A DNA stretch of 64,000 bases from Erythroxylum novogranatense. Lineage: Eukaryota; Streptophyta; Magnoliopsida; Malpighiales; Erythroxylaceae. Under the pieces are notes generated by a model. The model saw only the letters and a program-made list of their open reading frames with translations, did no database searches and was not told where the DNA came from. The stretch covers positions 186,001 through 250,000 of the forward strand of contig JAIWQS010000079.1 in assembly GCA_029891385.1 (NCBI GenBank), read 5' to 3'. Shown piece by piece: positions 33,367 to 45,596 of the stretch (the stretch's first letter is position 1; each line of letters opens with the position of its first letter). A program made the translations under genes and the position numbers.

Positions 33367-36300
33367 CCCACAAAATCAAACCATAAGCTTTATGAAATTA
33401 ATGCATCAACCAGCACAATAAATACTTCTAACTACCAAATTAAAGAACGTAGCATTCATTCTTACCTAAACAAGCTTCCAATTCTTTAAATCACCAACTC
33501 ACCAACTTCCCTCTCTCACCCCTCACACCCACGGCAACCAGCATCACAAGGAGAAAAACTTAAGTTAAGAGGGGTATTTTTCCTTGTAAATACAAGAAGG
33601 AGCAAGCCAAGAAGAAATAAGAGAGAAAAGATGAACAAAGTTAACAAAATAGCAAGGAAGAAGAAAACCCACGAAGTAGAGAAGAGGAGAAGTTATGTAT
33701 GAAGGAGAAAATCTCATTTAAACACCAATTACCCTTTTAAAAAGGAGAGTGTCGTGGATGCCTAAGTAAAAGGGGAAGAGTTTAAATTAAAATAAGGCTA
33801 GTGGAGATAAGACCATGTTTGGCTCCACAATTTAATTTTCAAACCCTAAGTCCAATTTCTACATCAATCATCTCCAAATTCTTCAATGGCTCAATTTAAT
33901 AAATCCTAGAATCATGTATCTAATTTTCCAGTACCATTGAACAATCATTTCCAGTATCAAAAATCCAATCAGACTGCCACTTGACAGTTTTTTCGGTCTA
34001 GAAATTCTCCCCGAAAATTTCCAAAAAAACTCCTGAAATTTCCTAAAATAGTAAAACACATATAAATCACTCCAATTTAATTTTTCAAACACAATTATCA
34101 CATCAATCACACAAAATTACATTTAGACCCATATGCTGGGAAATGTCATAAATGCATGCACAATCATGTGCATGTGCAAAAATTACCATTCATATAATTA
34201 TAGAGGCTATATGATGCATGTTCATGTTGAGATATATTTACACTCACCTAACCCATCCCAAATGACCAAATTACCCTTCCCATCGGTGATGGGATGTTAC
34301 AACACGAATCTGATGCCTCGAGAATCAGGTCAATCGGACATCGGATTAAAAATAATTGACAAAAGAATTAAATGGCATTGATAATTAACTAAAGAATAAT
34401 AAATAATTAAATAAAAAATAAAAAAATAATCAGAATGGGTCTCGCCCTCGCAATTTGTCGCGAGGGAAGACCACTGTCTCGCCCTCGATCTCGCGAGGGC
34501 GATATGTCGCCCTCGTGAGATGCGAGGTTCTGGAAATCAATTTTAAATTTTGTTTTAAACACCTAATTTTCCAATTTTACTAATAACCTTTTTTTCTTCA
34601 TTCGTAAACCATCTCTTCTTCCACATAACCTATCTTTTCACAGAATTTTCCAAAAATCAGAAATAAGGTCTCATAGGAAAGATCTTGAAAAATCCTACAA
34701 GTTTCATGAAGAGCTCATAAACCAATTCCACCTCTAAGGGTGTCAAAAAAGCAATCAAAGTGACTGCCTAATCATATATTTCCCCAAAACAGTACAACAT
34801 TTTCCAAAAATCATATCTTTCCCTCCCCATAGCCAACAATTCCAAATTGTATATCAATCAAAAGAGCAAAACATATCCTACAATGTTCATGAACAACATA
34901 GAAGCCAATTCAATCTCTAAATAAATCAAATTCTCAAGCAAAGCTTTTGCCTATATAATCCTCATTCTCACAGTAACAGAATCTTCCAACATTCATAAAT
35001 CCATATACCCTTGGCGAAAAATTCCATATCATATAGAAATAAAAATATTAGACAATATACTGCAATTCTCAAGGACTTCAAAGCAAATTCCACTTCTAAC
35101 TAAGTCAAAATTACCCATGACTATGGCTGCCCTGTTAAGGAGTGTTAAAACAGCATAGGACCTAAACCATATCAAAACTTTAAAAATGCATAACTTACCA
35201 TCCTTATATCCACAATTTACATATTATACCCCATTAAAAAGCCACAACAATCCTCTACAACTTTCCAGAAGGTCACTTAAGCCAATTTGAACCATAACAG
35301 TCCAAAATTAGCTTCAAAACACAAAAATCACAAAACCTATACAGTTAGAGCCATTTACACACAAAACACATTTTGGTCTGAATTACTACCTGAATATTAA
35401 CAAATCATAACTTTCAACCTACAAATCGAAAAATGTCATACTTAGTGGCGATAAAAAGCTAACAAGAAAATCTTCAACTTTCATGAAGACCAATTTCACA
35501 AAATCTGTCTACTTTTACCCAGAAAATTGTCCAAAGTTTCGGGTAACAATTCATTCAATGCTAGAATCACAACTATTCAGCCAGCACACATATCTCAACT
35601 TCCAAGCAAAATTCAAAGCCCTACAAGCCAAACCTCAGGTTTCTTCATTTGAATTCTATCCAATGGACAGAACTTTCTTCATATGAATTCTATCCAAACT
35701 TCTCAAGTTTAATTCAAGCCAAACCTCAACTCAATATAACAACCATATCAAAATTTATGACCAAAAACCTGAAACATACACAAGATGAATTTTCCAGATT
35801 TTTTACCTAACACAACTCCTTTCATTCCAACGTCATTTCTACATAAATAAAAGTCCCATTTAGCCAAGAAATCTACCATAAATTTATCAAGCCATTCACT
35901 TGAATAATTAGTCACAAATTGGCAGCACACACATACACTTTTTCTTTCTTTAATTTACCACTCATATAACCGCATACTAACATCAAAACCAATCCAAAAC
36001 ATTTAATTCACACACTACACATATCCAACATCATTCATCCTCACATAAACATGACTAAAGCCTATACAATCCTACCACAAACTTCATGAAATTAAAGCAC
36101 AATAAAGTACAATAAATGCACCTAACTACAAATTAAAGAACATACAACTTAATTCTTACCTAAACAAGCTTCAATCTTCCAAGTTTTTCCCAAACTCCTC
36201 TACCTCACTTCACATACACGACACTCTCCATTTTTAAGGGATGTAGAAGGCTTAAGCTTGAACACATGGTAAGGAAGCACTTAAGGTAGAAGAGAAGAGT

Positions 36301-36996
36301 AGCAATTTAAAAGAAGGAAGAAACAAATGAAGGAGGAGGAAGAGATGGAGAATTCGGATGAGAAATGGAGAAGATTTTTATTTAAACCATCAATAACCCC
36401 TTTTCAAGAAGAAGTGTCGTGGAAGAATTACAACACTTAAGCTAATTAGATAACCATTAGGAATAAGACTAGTAGTAAGTGACAAGTGTCACTTGCCACT
36501 TATCTATTCATAAACACTTAATTCTTTCCTTTCCAAATTACAATTCAATTTCTACTCCAATTTCTCTCCAAATTCCAATGGCTCGGAGTTGTAAATTCTA
36601 AAATCATGTTTCTAATTTTCCAGTGCCATTGGACAGTCATTTCCAGTACCGAAAATCCAATCAGTCAATCGCTTGGCCATTTTTCCAGTTTGGAAGTTTT
36701 TCCCCAAATATTCCAGAAAATTTTCTAAAATTTCCTAAAAACGTAAAACATACATAAATCACTCCAATTCAATTTTTCAAGCACATATATCACATTTTTC
36801 ACAAAAATTACATTAATAGACACATATGTCGGGAAATGTCATGAATGCATGTACAGTCATATGCATGTGCAAAAATTGCCATTCATATATTTTTTTAATT
36901 GCCATAATATGCATGAACATGCTGAGCTATGTTTCCATACTCCTAACCCGTCCCCAATGACCAATTTACCCTTCCCATCGGTGATGGGATATTACA

Positions 36997-37838
36997 CTAA
37001 GAAACTTAGGAAACCCATACGTTGTTTTCTCTCGAGGGACTCAAGGTAGACTGGCAGTTTCTTTTCTAATGGCGTATCTTATTGCAGTGGAAGCACTATC
37101 CTTTAATGTTCTCTTTGACTTTCTTTTTCATGGGTTGGGCCTTGACCCCTGTTTGGGCCTTCTTTTTCATTAGACCTTCTTCTTTTGCTTGACCTTACCC
37201 TTGGGCTTAGAAGAGGATGCTACCTTAGCTTTTGGCTTATAAGCCTTGATATTCAATATGTCCTCCGTACTATGGAGGGTATTCGTCAACTCACTTAAGG
37301 TGTAATCATTGTTGTTGATCTTTTAGTCTAATTTAAACTGCTGAAAGGAAGAGTTTAAGTTATTGATGATCATAATCATCTGCGTATTCACATCCATGTC
37401 CACCCTAATCATCTCAGCCTCAGAAACTGCAGAGATTACCTTCATCAAGTAATCCCACACTGGTTCACCAAGTTTTTATCTAAGATTATGAAAGGTTTGG
37501 ATAACTTTCACTCTTATAGAACTAGTCCTCACACAAAACATCTCATGTAGGTGATGGGATATAGCACTAGCAATTTTCATACAAGCAATTTTCTTTTGCA
37601 ACATGCCACTAACAGAAGCTAAAATATAACACTTAGTAGTCTTATCAGCATTCTACCAATGTTTATATTGTTCTTTCTCAGGAGTTGAATGTCCACCTGG
37701 AGGTGCAGGCTCATTTTTAGTTAAAACCCATGAAATACGTTCATAATAAAGAACAATGTCAAGATTACGTCTCCATTCAATTAAATTCTCTCTGTTTTCC
37801 AATTTTCTATTTATTCAGAGCAAAGTGAGTGGATTCAT
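36997..37838 (-). pseudogene. Copia copy C: gag, decayed
   Basis: Minus-strand gag from the ATG at 37838, homologous over its length to copy B's gag (9113-9833), through the region preceding the zinc knuckle and up to the L1 insertion point. Stops and frameshifts are frequent. The coding sequence resumes on the other side of L1 at 10092, so this is one gene split by a 26.9-kb nested block. Confidence 0.8.
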
Positions 37839-38860
37839 TTTATGGTTGATTATGTATGAAAATATAAATTATTAAAACATGAGCATATTAGTCAATAAAA
37901 TTGAAACTTAGTATAAAATCAGGATGCATGTATGTATGATGATAAATGCAACAAAACTTATAAACAATTAAATCTTTATATGATAGTTATTTTACTTATC
38001 TATAGCTGACTAAGTGACTGTAGACCATCTTATTCGTTAAAAGAAAAGCTGGGACCCTCCTACTAAAAAAGCTACCAAGCATCTTCATGCTTAACTTTTA
38101 AAGAAGCATCTTAATTTGGTCCATACTTTTACCAACAGAGCTATGGTGGGCAAGTTATTGATAAAATATGTTGAGTGTTTAAGCATTTGATTCATTCACT
38201 AATGACACTAACAAATCATGCCTCAATGGGAGGTCAAATTTGCTACCAATAAATGGACTTATCCTTAAGAAAACCCAAACCATGTAAGACCTAGGATTCA
38301 TGGCCTCTGGTGGGGAGTAACACTTCACCATATGCAAATGGGCTATCATTTGGAGATTGTGGACTCTCACATGAGCATCCTCTCCCACTTAATCTTTTCG
38401 GGCTTTAAGTTTTAATTACCATCTTTTCTAGATGCAATTTATTATCCATCCTATATGTAATGACTGCATGGTAAAGCACAGGGTTGGCAATTTTGTAAAT
38501 GGCATACAATCACATAATATCACATATTATTTGCATTCAATTATCCATTCATTACATAATACCTCTTCCTTTCTTCAATCCATGGCTTCTTCATCTTTAT
38601 CATTACTTGATTTTGTACATTACATAATCAAAGTAAACATAAAAATGAAACCAAGTAGGAAATATGGCGATGATAGACCACCCTCCTTGTTACATACCAA
38701 TTGAAGAAATCTTACAAGGTAACTTTAGAATCTATGGACAACCAAAAGAGCAAAACATACACCATATATATTTCTATCGCATCAAAATATGTAGTATGAA
38801 AAATTGATTGCCGACCTATGCATCACACGTATAGGAACCAAAATCATGCATAAGAAAATT
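37839..38860 (-). other. Copia copy C: untranslated leader
   Basis: About 1 kb between PBS and gag, homologous to the copy A and copy E leaders. Short frames here (38179-38388 minus, 38432-38704 plus) are not conserved between copies. Confidence 0.75.
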
Positions 38861-38873
38861 GTCTCTGATACCA
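38861..38873 (-). other. Copia copy C primer-binding site
   Basis: Sense TGGTATCAGAGAC beside the LTR end CAACAATT; initiator tRNA-Met type with one change. Confidence 0.85.
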
Positions 38874-40297
38874 ATTGTTGGATCGGAAAAAGAAAGCATG
38901 TCATATTTGGAGAAATGGTAGATTTTATAACTTTTTAGAAATATAAATTGCGGCAGAAGCAATCTATCCAAATTATCATGCCATTCTATACATGATATGG
39001 TATAAGGATAATAATAAACATAAACAAGATGGAGATTATATTACCGACTCCTTCGCTATAGCTTTAACTCCTTGTTGCGCTATCCTATCCTTGGAAATAG
39101 ATCCTCTCCTAAGTGATGTATCCTCTTCTTCTTGTTATTGTTTCGTCTTCTCGATATTATATCCTCGACCAATCTGATCTACCACTTGCTTTTCTTGGGA
39201 AATTTCATTAACAAGATCCTTTCGTGGGAAAGGAGAAGAAAACTTTGGAGAAGCATTTTCTTAGAAGAAAGAAGACCAAGAATGACACACTCTCATCCAA
39301 TTTTTGATTTTTTTCATGCAAGATAGGAGAGGGAGTGATAAAAATGTAAGAACCCCTTCTTACTACCTCACACTTTTGGTTAACAACAAAGGAAAGAAGG
39401 GTTTTCCATCCAATGCATCATTTCTTTATTTTATCAATCATAAAGAAGCCATTAAATGAGACTCTTCTCATTTGTCTTTAAGATGACTATATCAAAAGCC
39501 TTTTAAACTAAATGAGACCTATCAATTTCATTTTTAATGATGAAAGAAGGAAGATGGTCCTTCCAATGTACGTCTTTCTTTCTTAATCCAATGAATGCTA
39601 ATAGGTTACATGCTTTCATTAAAAGATAAACATTAAACCATTTAATGGTAAGTTTATAACTCCATTTAATGATGATAAGCCATGTTGAATGCCATCTTTA
39701 TTTAACAATTCAATGCCAAATGTGCAGCTGCACATTCAGCCCTAATGAAAAACGAAATTGCACTTTACTTTCTTAAAAATTTTGTTTTAATTTAATTAAT
39801 CCAATTAATCAAATTAAAACAAAGTCTAGCCCATTTCTAATTGTACATTTGGGCTTCTAATTAACCATTAATTAGTGCAAGCTCAACATTCAATTATGGG
39901 CTGCTAAAACCTCCATTTATATTTCTTTCTTAGATTGACAATCTTCCTTGAAGCCAAGTGGGAAATCTTATTGGACTTTGATAATTCAAGCTCCAATAAG
40001 CCTAGAATTAATTTAATCTCATTAGAATTAATTCTAGCTTATTAACTAAATGCCATTCCACCACAAACAATTAGTTGAACTCTTGAATTATTAAATATTA
40101 TGAGAATACATATTTCATGTCCAATTGCAAACCCTATTTTGAACCTTAATATAGCCATTCGCACAACCAAGGTTAAAATTACCATTTTATCCTTATGTTG
40201 AATTTTTTCTTCTAGATCTCTCATTTTACTTTATATGGTGATTAACAAATAAGATCTCATCTTGGTGTTACAACTTGATGGGTAGCTAGTCCATAAA

Positions 40298-43200
40298 TGT
40301 AACATCCCATCTCTGATGGGAAGGGTAAAATAGTAATTTGGGACGGGTTATGAGTATGTAAACTTGTCTCATCATATTCATGCATAACATTGCCTACACC
40401 TACATATGAATAGTAATTTTTGTATATGCACATGATTGTACATGCATTAATGATATTTCCCGGTATAAGTGATTTTTTTGAAAAATGTGATTGTTGAGTT
40501 TGAAAATTTAAATAGAGTGGATTTTTGTGAGTTTTACATTTTTGGAGAATTTTAAAAAATTTTCTGAAAAATTTGGAGGTAATTTTTGGACTAGAAAAAA
40601 TGTCAAGGGGCAGAATAATTGTTTACAGGTAGTAGAAATTACTGTCTAATGGCTATGAATTTTAAATTTATGATTTTAGGATTTTTTTTAATTTAGAGCC
40701 ATTGGAAATTTGGGGATAAATTAGATTACAAATTAGGTTTAAATGGATTAGTTTATAAGTGATATATAGGTGAATGCTTAGAATTTGGACATGTGGCAAG
40801 TGACAAGTGCCACTTGGCAAGCCATGTCTTTAAATTACCAATTGTTTAAGTTTTGAAGCCCATTTTGCTCCCTCTCACGATGTTTATTTTTTTCAAAAGC
40901 CATTGGAGAGTTGTTTTGGGTGTCCTCCTCTCATTTTCGTAGCTTTTCTTCTTCCTCTTCTTCATGAGCTTTGATCTTCCCGACCTCCATTGTTGTGAAC
41001 CTCCCATACACCTTCCACCTTGCTCTCTCTCTTTTCTATTAAATTGCTAACCTTCCAAGCCTAAAAATGGTGTTCATCGTGGGTGGTGTTTAAGGTTAGG
41101 TATTGGTGTTTTTCTTGAAGAACTTTAAAAAATGGAAGCTTAACCAAGTAAGTTTAGCTTCTAATGTCATAGTCATGGTTAATTAAAGCTAAAATGATGA
41201 TTAACTTGAGTTATGTTGTTTTGATATTGCAAGGTTTATGGTTATGTCATGGATGATGATAAATTATGTTCATTCCTTGTTTTTGTATGTGTTGGATGAG
41301 TGATAATGCATGTGAGGGTATAGATAGGTTTGGAGATTGAATGGATTTCAAAGGGGTGATTGGATGAGTGTAAAGAAGAGGTAAATGCAAAGTGTTGAAA
41401 GTGTAAAAATCTGGAAATGCCCTTTGAGTATGCTTCAATGTATTGGCAATTGAGATAAGGTTTGGCTAAAATTAAACTTGATAAGTTTGGCTAAAATGCT
41501 TATGAAGGAAGTGATGCTTAATTGTGGCTTGAAGGGGGTTTGAATTTGGCCTTGAAAGAGGACAATGTGTGTAGGATGAACAATAACCGAGAATGTGTGA
41601 CCTGAAACTTTGAGAAATTTTTCTAGGATGATTGAGACAGATTTTGGTAAATGGGCTTTCATTAAAATTGAAGATTTTCTTGCTAGTTTTCTATCGCCAC
41701 TCAGTTTGACATTTTTCGATTTTTAGATTGAAAGTTAAGACTTGTTAACCTTCAGATGGTTTTTCCAAAGTTTATGTGTTTTGTGTGTGAAATGTCACTT
41801 AAGTATAGGTTTTGTGGTTACTATACTTTGAGGCTAATTATGGAATGTTATGGTTGAAATTGGCTCAAGTGATCTGATGGAAAGTTGTAGAGAAATGTTT
41901 CATCTTTGTAATGATGTATAATATGCTATTTGTGGATGTAAGAATTGTGAGTGATGAATTTGTAAAGGATGAATATGGTGTAGGTGATATCCTTATTGAA
42001 GAGTCTTTAACAGAGTGGTCATAATCATGTGAGAAATTGATCTAGTTAGAGGTGTAATTTGATTCTATGTCCTTCATGAGAATTGTAGCATGTTTTCTGA
42101 TATTTTCATTGATATAAAGAATAAAATTTTTGGAAAATGGGATAGGAAGTTATGATGTTGAGAAGATTATGGTACTGTTAGGATGACATATGCATGGCAT
42201 AAACTTTGTTTGAGATTTTGACCCATTTAGAGATAGAATTTGTTTCCTAGTTGTTCATGAAAGTTGTAGCATATGTTTCGATCTTTCTTTTGACATAAAT
42301 TTTGGAAGTTTAAGCAAAGGGAATGGGAAGTTATGAACTTTTGAAGTTTCTGTTACTATTTGGCATGATCATTAGTGGACAGAAACTTCAAAGTGGTTTT
42401 TGACTCCCTTAGAGGTCAAATTAATTTTCCGTCCTTCATGAAAGTTGTAGGTTGCATTTTGCTCTTTCCATTGATATAAAGTATGGAATTTTTGGCTAAG
42501 GGGCAAGAAGTTATGATTTTCGAAAATGTTGCACTGTTTTGGAACATTTGTGATTAGGTAGAAACTTGGATTTGCATTTTTGACACCCTTAGGGGTGAAA
42601 TTGGTTTGTGAGGCCTTGAAGGAACTTATAGGGTTTTCTGTGATCTTTCTAATGATACCAAAATTTTCAACTTTGGACACTTGTGTAAAAATTTAGGTTT
42701 TGTAAAAAAAAAGGGGGAAATAAGTGCAAATGTTCTTAGTTTGTTTTGTGCCATTTTGATCCTTTTACCATTCTTTCGTGTATAATTTTGTCATCCGACC
42801 TCCGATTGAATCGATTTTTGAGGTGTCATATTCGTAAGTCATTTAATTACTCTCCATGAGAAATTGTGAATTTTTTGAGATGAAATTGATATGATTTGAC
42901 TAGATGAAAGTTAGAGGACCAAGCAATTATTTTTCTTGTTCGTGTTTTAGCAGCAATTAGACCATAGGGATCCCAATTGAGTGATTTTAGTGTCTATGGA
43001 TTCCTAAAGTATAGAGGAATTTTTCTATCAAGGAGGGGTTGCCTAGGTTACCCTAGGGAGTAGTAGACCCGAAAGTATGGTTTTTTTAAAAATTGCAATA
43101 AACGTAAATTGCGAGTTTAAGAATTTTAGTACGGCTAAACCCTAGGCATACTTGAGTTTGAGAAAATATTTATAGATCGATACCGGGATAATCATGAACA

Positions 43201-44788
43201 TGCATTGTACATATATATGCATTAATGTTTATAATGGTGCAAAATTATTAATGTTTTTGCAACGGATTGAATAAATAGGTTGTGTAGGCTTAGAGTTCAC
43301 AACCAGGCGTTTCCAAAATTTGGAAGCAAATGCTAATCTAGAGCGTACTGTGAGTAGATCGAGATGGTCTCCTTTCACCCTTTATTCAATTTTGTGTCAT
43401 TTTTAGTATATATTGATTGCTGAATGTGGTGATTAATGGTGGGTTTGAGATTGATTGTGCTTGTGGATTCCGGACAGAAGGTCTGATCTACTTGGGAGCT
43501 ATGACATAGAAGTGCTACTTGTATGTGAATTTGAGACCTACGTGTTTTAAGGTGATTAATTGTGATATATGCATACGTGCGTAATAATTGTGATCTATGC
43601 ATGCATGCATAATAATGTGATTGATTGTGACATCTGCATGCATTTCATACATGAATGCATGATAAGATAATGACGGTTGTAACCGGAGCAGCCACCGAGA
43701 GCTAAAAACTCAACGATTATACTCGAGCCTCGAGTCTCATAGTGATTCAGAGCCTCAGGCTCAACGATTAATGCGCCCATATTGGGACAGTTTAGGCGCT
43801 CGGTAACAGCACTGTAATAAACTCGAAAAGTGTCACATGAGCATTTCATATGCATTGGTTTAAATATGCTTGATTGTGTGAAAGGAAAAATGCCTTATAC
43901 TTATGTGAACAAATGTGTTCTAATGCATTATATGGCATGAGTGTATGAACTATAATGGCTGTTGTGACCAGAGTCACCACAGATCAGAGCTTTAAGCTCA
44001 ACGAGTGAAAATGAGCTTTGAGCTCATAAGTGATTAAGAGCCTCCGGCTCAACGTTTAATGAGCCTTGTATCCTCCAATAGGATAAGGGACAGTTGTTAA
44101 TGAGCCCTACATGGGACAGTTTAGGCACAAGATCACAGGAAAATAATAAATGAAAAGTGAGTCGCAAGTGCATTGCATAGGCATAATTGGAATGATTGGG
44201 CATATCGGATATGAATAATGTGAATGTGCATTACTGTAAACATGTGAATGTGAAATACTGTAAACGTATGAGTGTGTAATACTGTCCAAGTGAGCTGTGG
44301 AATAAAATGTGACGTGCAACTATTATGTTATGTGTCTGGGTGAACCATCGATGATGGTCACTCACTGAGTTCGCAAAACTCACCCAAAATTTGCAATTAT
44401 TTATCAAGACTAAGAAGAATACCCCGTTAGGCAACGGGCGTATAGAGAGAGAAGAGGTCCGGATCAGTTCGCGTCTGCATTAGTGTCTGATAAATTCTGT
44501 ATAAAATTTTCTTTCCTGAATTTTTGTATAAATGATTAGGTCAATTTGTAAAGTCAAACAGACAGAATTAATTTGTATTTATAAAAAGGGCCCCGTGATC
44601 ATTAAACTTACCGGTGATTGTGTATGTTAATTGATTCCCGCATAGTGTACGTTTGTGTTTTCAAAAAAAGAAAAAAAAACTTTATACTGAGTTTTGACTA
44701 AGTGATGTAGCACACCACCCTCGTAGGGCACGGACTCGAATATCACCATCAATGTCAGGTTCGGGTCATGCGGGAGTGGGGTGTTACA
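40298..44788 (+). mobile_element. Solo LTR related to L1, plus strand, 4.5 kb
   Basis: Starts TGTAACATCCCATC and ends GTGGGGTGTTACA. Flanks ATAAA (40293-40297) and ATCAA (44789-44793) form a TSD with one change inside the Copia LTR, whose intact form reads CCATCAAACTA (e.g. 49609-49619). It shows the L1 landmarks in order: donor CAA|GTAAGT (41158), degenerate repeats with AAGTTGTAG phrases (42050-42660), hairpin domains (43676-43810 and 43970-44140), and the ACCATC and GAGTT hairpins (44344-44358 and 44367-44381). The expected acceptor reads TTATCAAG. No interior remains. Confidence 0.85.
43676..44140 (+). repeat. Two GAGC hairpin domains in the plus-strand solo LTR
   Basis: The first lies between GTTGTAACCGGAGC (43676) and GCGCTCGGTAACAGC (about 43796-43810), with ACTCGAGCCTCGAGT (43721-43735) and GAGCCTCAGGCTC (43750-43762). 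The second starts GTTGTGACCAGAG (43961) and holds GAGCTTTAAGCTC (43987-43999), GAGCTTTGAGCTC (44013-44025) and GAGCCTCCGGCTC (44038-44050). The arms change together. Confidence 0.65.
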
Positions 44789-45483
44789 ATCAAACTACTA
44801 GCGCCAGTTTAATCACCAAATCTCCTTAAAACATCTAAAAGTAATGATATCACTATAAACTCTTTATTTGAGTAAATGTTCCCTGATACATATTTCAATT
44901 AATAATTCCAACATGCAGACACTAGATTAATACTCTATAAAAATCCATTCTGATCATATCAAGAATTGTAATGAAACACATATGAGTTTACCACTCATCA
45001 AGATTGTGGTCCATAATAAGCGAATGCTGAAGTTGTACCTTTTAATATTAAAGTAACAACCCACTTTATTCTTTAAAACATACTTGATTCTAAATTCATT
45101 GAATAGTGCCATTATCGATAGCCAATTACTACCATGATACGAAACTTATCATTCCCTTGAAGTAAACTCCTTTACTTATATGGAGATAAATCGCAATACT
45201 ACAATCTAAACTATAATCAAGCTAACAACTTGATTATTCAAATGTGAATTGATTAGTTTGGATTCTAATAATATATATGTTTCCCATACATCTCTATATA
45301 TGTATATTACTTATAAAAGAATATCAATACCTTTTGACTAGATATATAATGTTCATATATATAAAACAAAACTTTTTGTTTCATTAATAATAAATATTTT
45401 ATTACAAAACTATAACTGGAAGAAAATTATATTACATGTAAATACACTTGCTTTCTAGGCACTATATTTACATAATTACAATA

Positions 45484-45596
45484 AGACAACCATTAAACCA
45501 TTTAATGGTAAGATCATTACTCCATTTAATGATGATAAAGCATGATAAATACCATCTTTATTTAGCAATTCAATGCTAAATGTGCAACAACACATT
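45484..45596 (-). mobile_element. Copia LTR fragment
   Basis: About 110 bp matching an inner part of the Copia LTR (reverse of about 52300-52405), including AACCATTAAACCATTTAATGG. It flanks copy C on one side and the Athila-like LTR on the other, so it is a remnant of yet another copy of the family. Confidence 0.7.

Larger units (their letters stand above)
28602..34301 (-). mobile_element. Solo LTR of an L1-related family, inside L1's right LTR
   Basis: Begins TGTAGCACCCCCTT and ends GTGATGGGATGTTACA. Flanks ATACG (28597-28601) and ACACG (34302-34306) are a TSD with one change, and L1's other LTR reads straight through as ATTACACGAATCTG near 20768. About 4.0 kb without the hAT insertion. No PBS, PPT or interior. 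It carries the GAGTT hairpin (29008-29021), the GAGC domain (from 29219) and the donor GTAAG (33475); the acceptor CAG has decayed to CAAAA. Confidence 0.85.
10093..36996 (-). mobile_element. L1: LARD-like non-coding LTR element, whole span including nested insertions
   Basis: The two LTRs are the interrupted left one (10093-10402 plus 19465-23363, about 4.2 kb) and the interrupted right one (27015-28601 plus 34302-36996, about 4.3 kb). They flank a 3.65-kb internal region with a perfect iMet PBS and a PPT. Outer flanks CTAAT (10088-10092) and CTAAG (36997-37001) fit a decayed TSD within Copia copy C, whose uninterrupted sequence reads CTAAC in copy B. Orientation is minus, from the PBS and PPT positions. 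Long LTRs with a non-coding interior resemble the LARD class (large retrotransposon derivatives). It must have been mobilised by proteins supplied by another element. Confidence 0.8.
27015..36996 (-). mobile_element. L1 5' LTR, interrupted by a solo LTR
   Basis: Pieces 27015-28601 and 34302-36996. The inner terminus reads CATAACACCCCAC in place of TGTAACACCCCAC; the outer terminus is GGGATATTACA. It matches the left LTR throughout, including the hairpin domain at about 27757-27889, the CG island at 34437-34530 and the donor at 36159. LTR-LTR differences are more frequent by eye than in L2, consistent with L1 being older. Confidence 0.8.
38876..45483 (-). mobile_element. Copia copy C: 5' LTR, split by a solo LTR
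   Basis: Pieces 38876-40297 and 44789-45483, about 2.1 kb in all, matching the copy E LTRs along their length in reverse. The inner end is TGTTGGATCGG; the outer end is decayed (TTACAATA where other copies have CTCCAACA). Confidence 0.8.
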
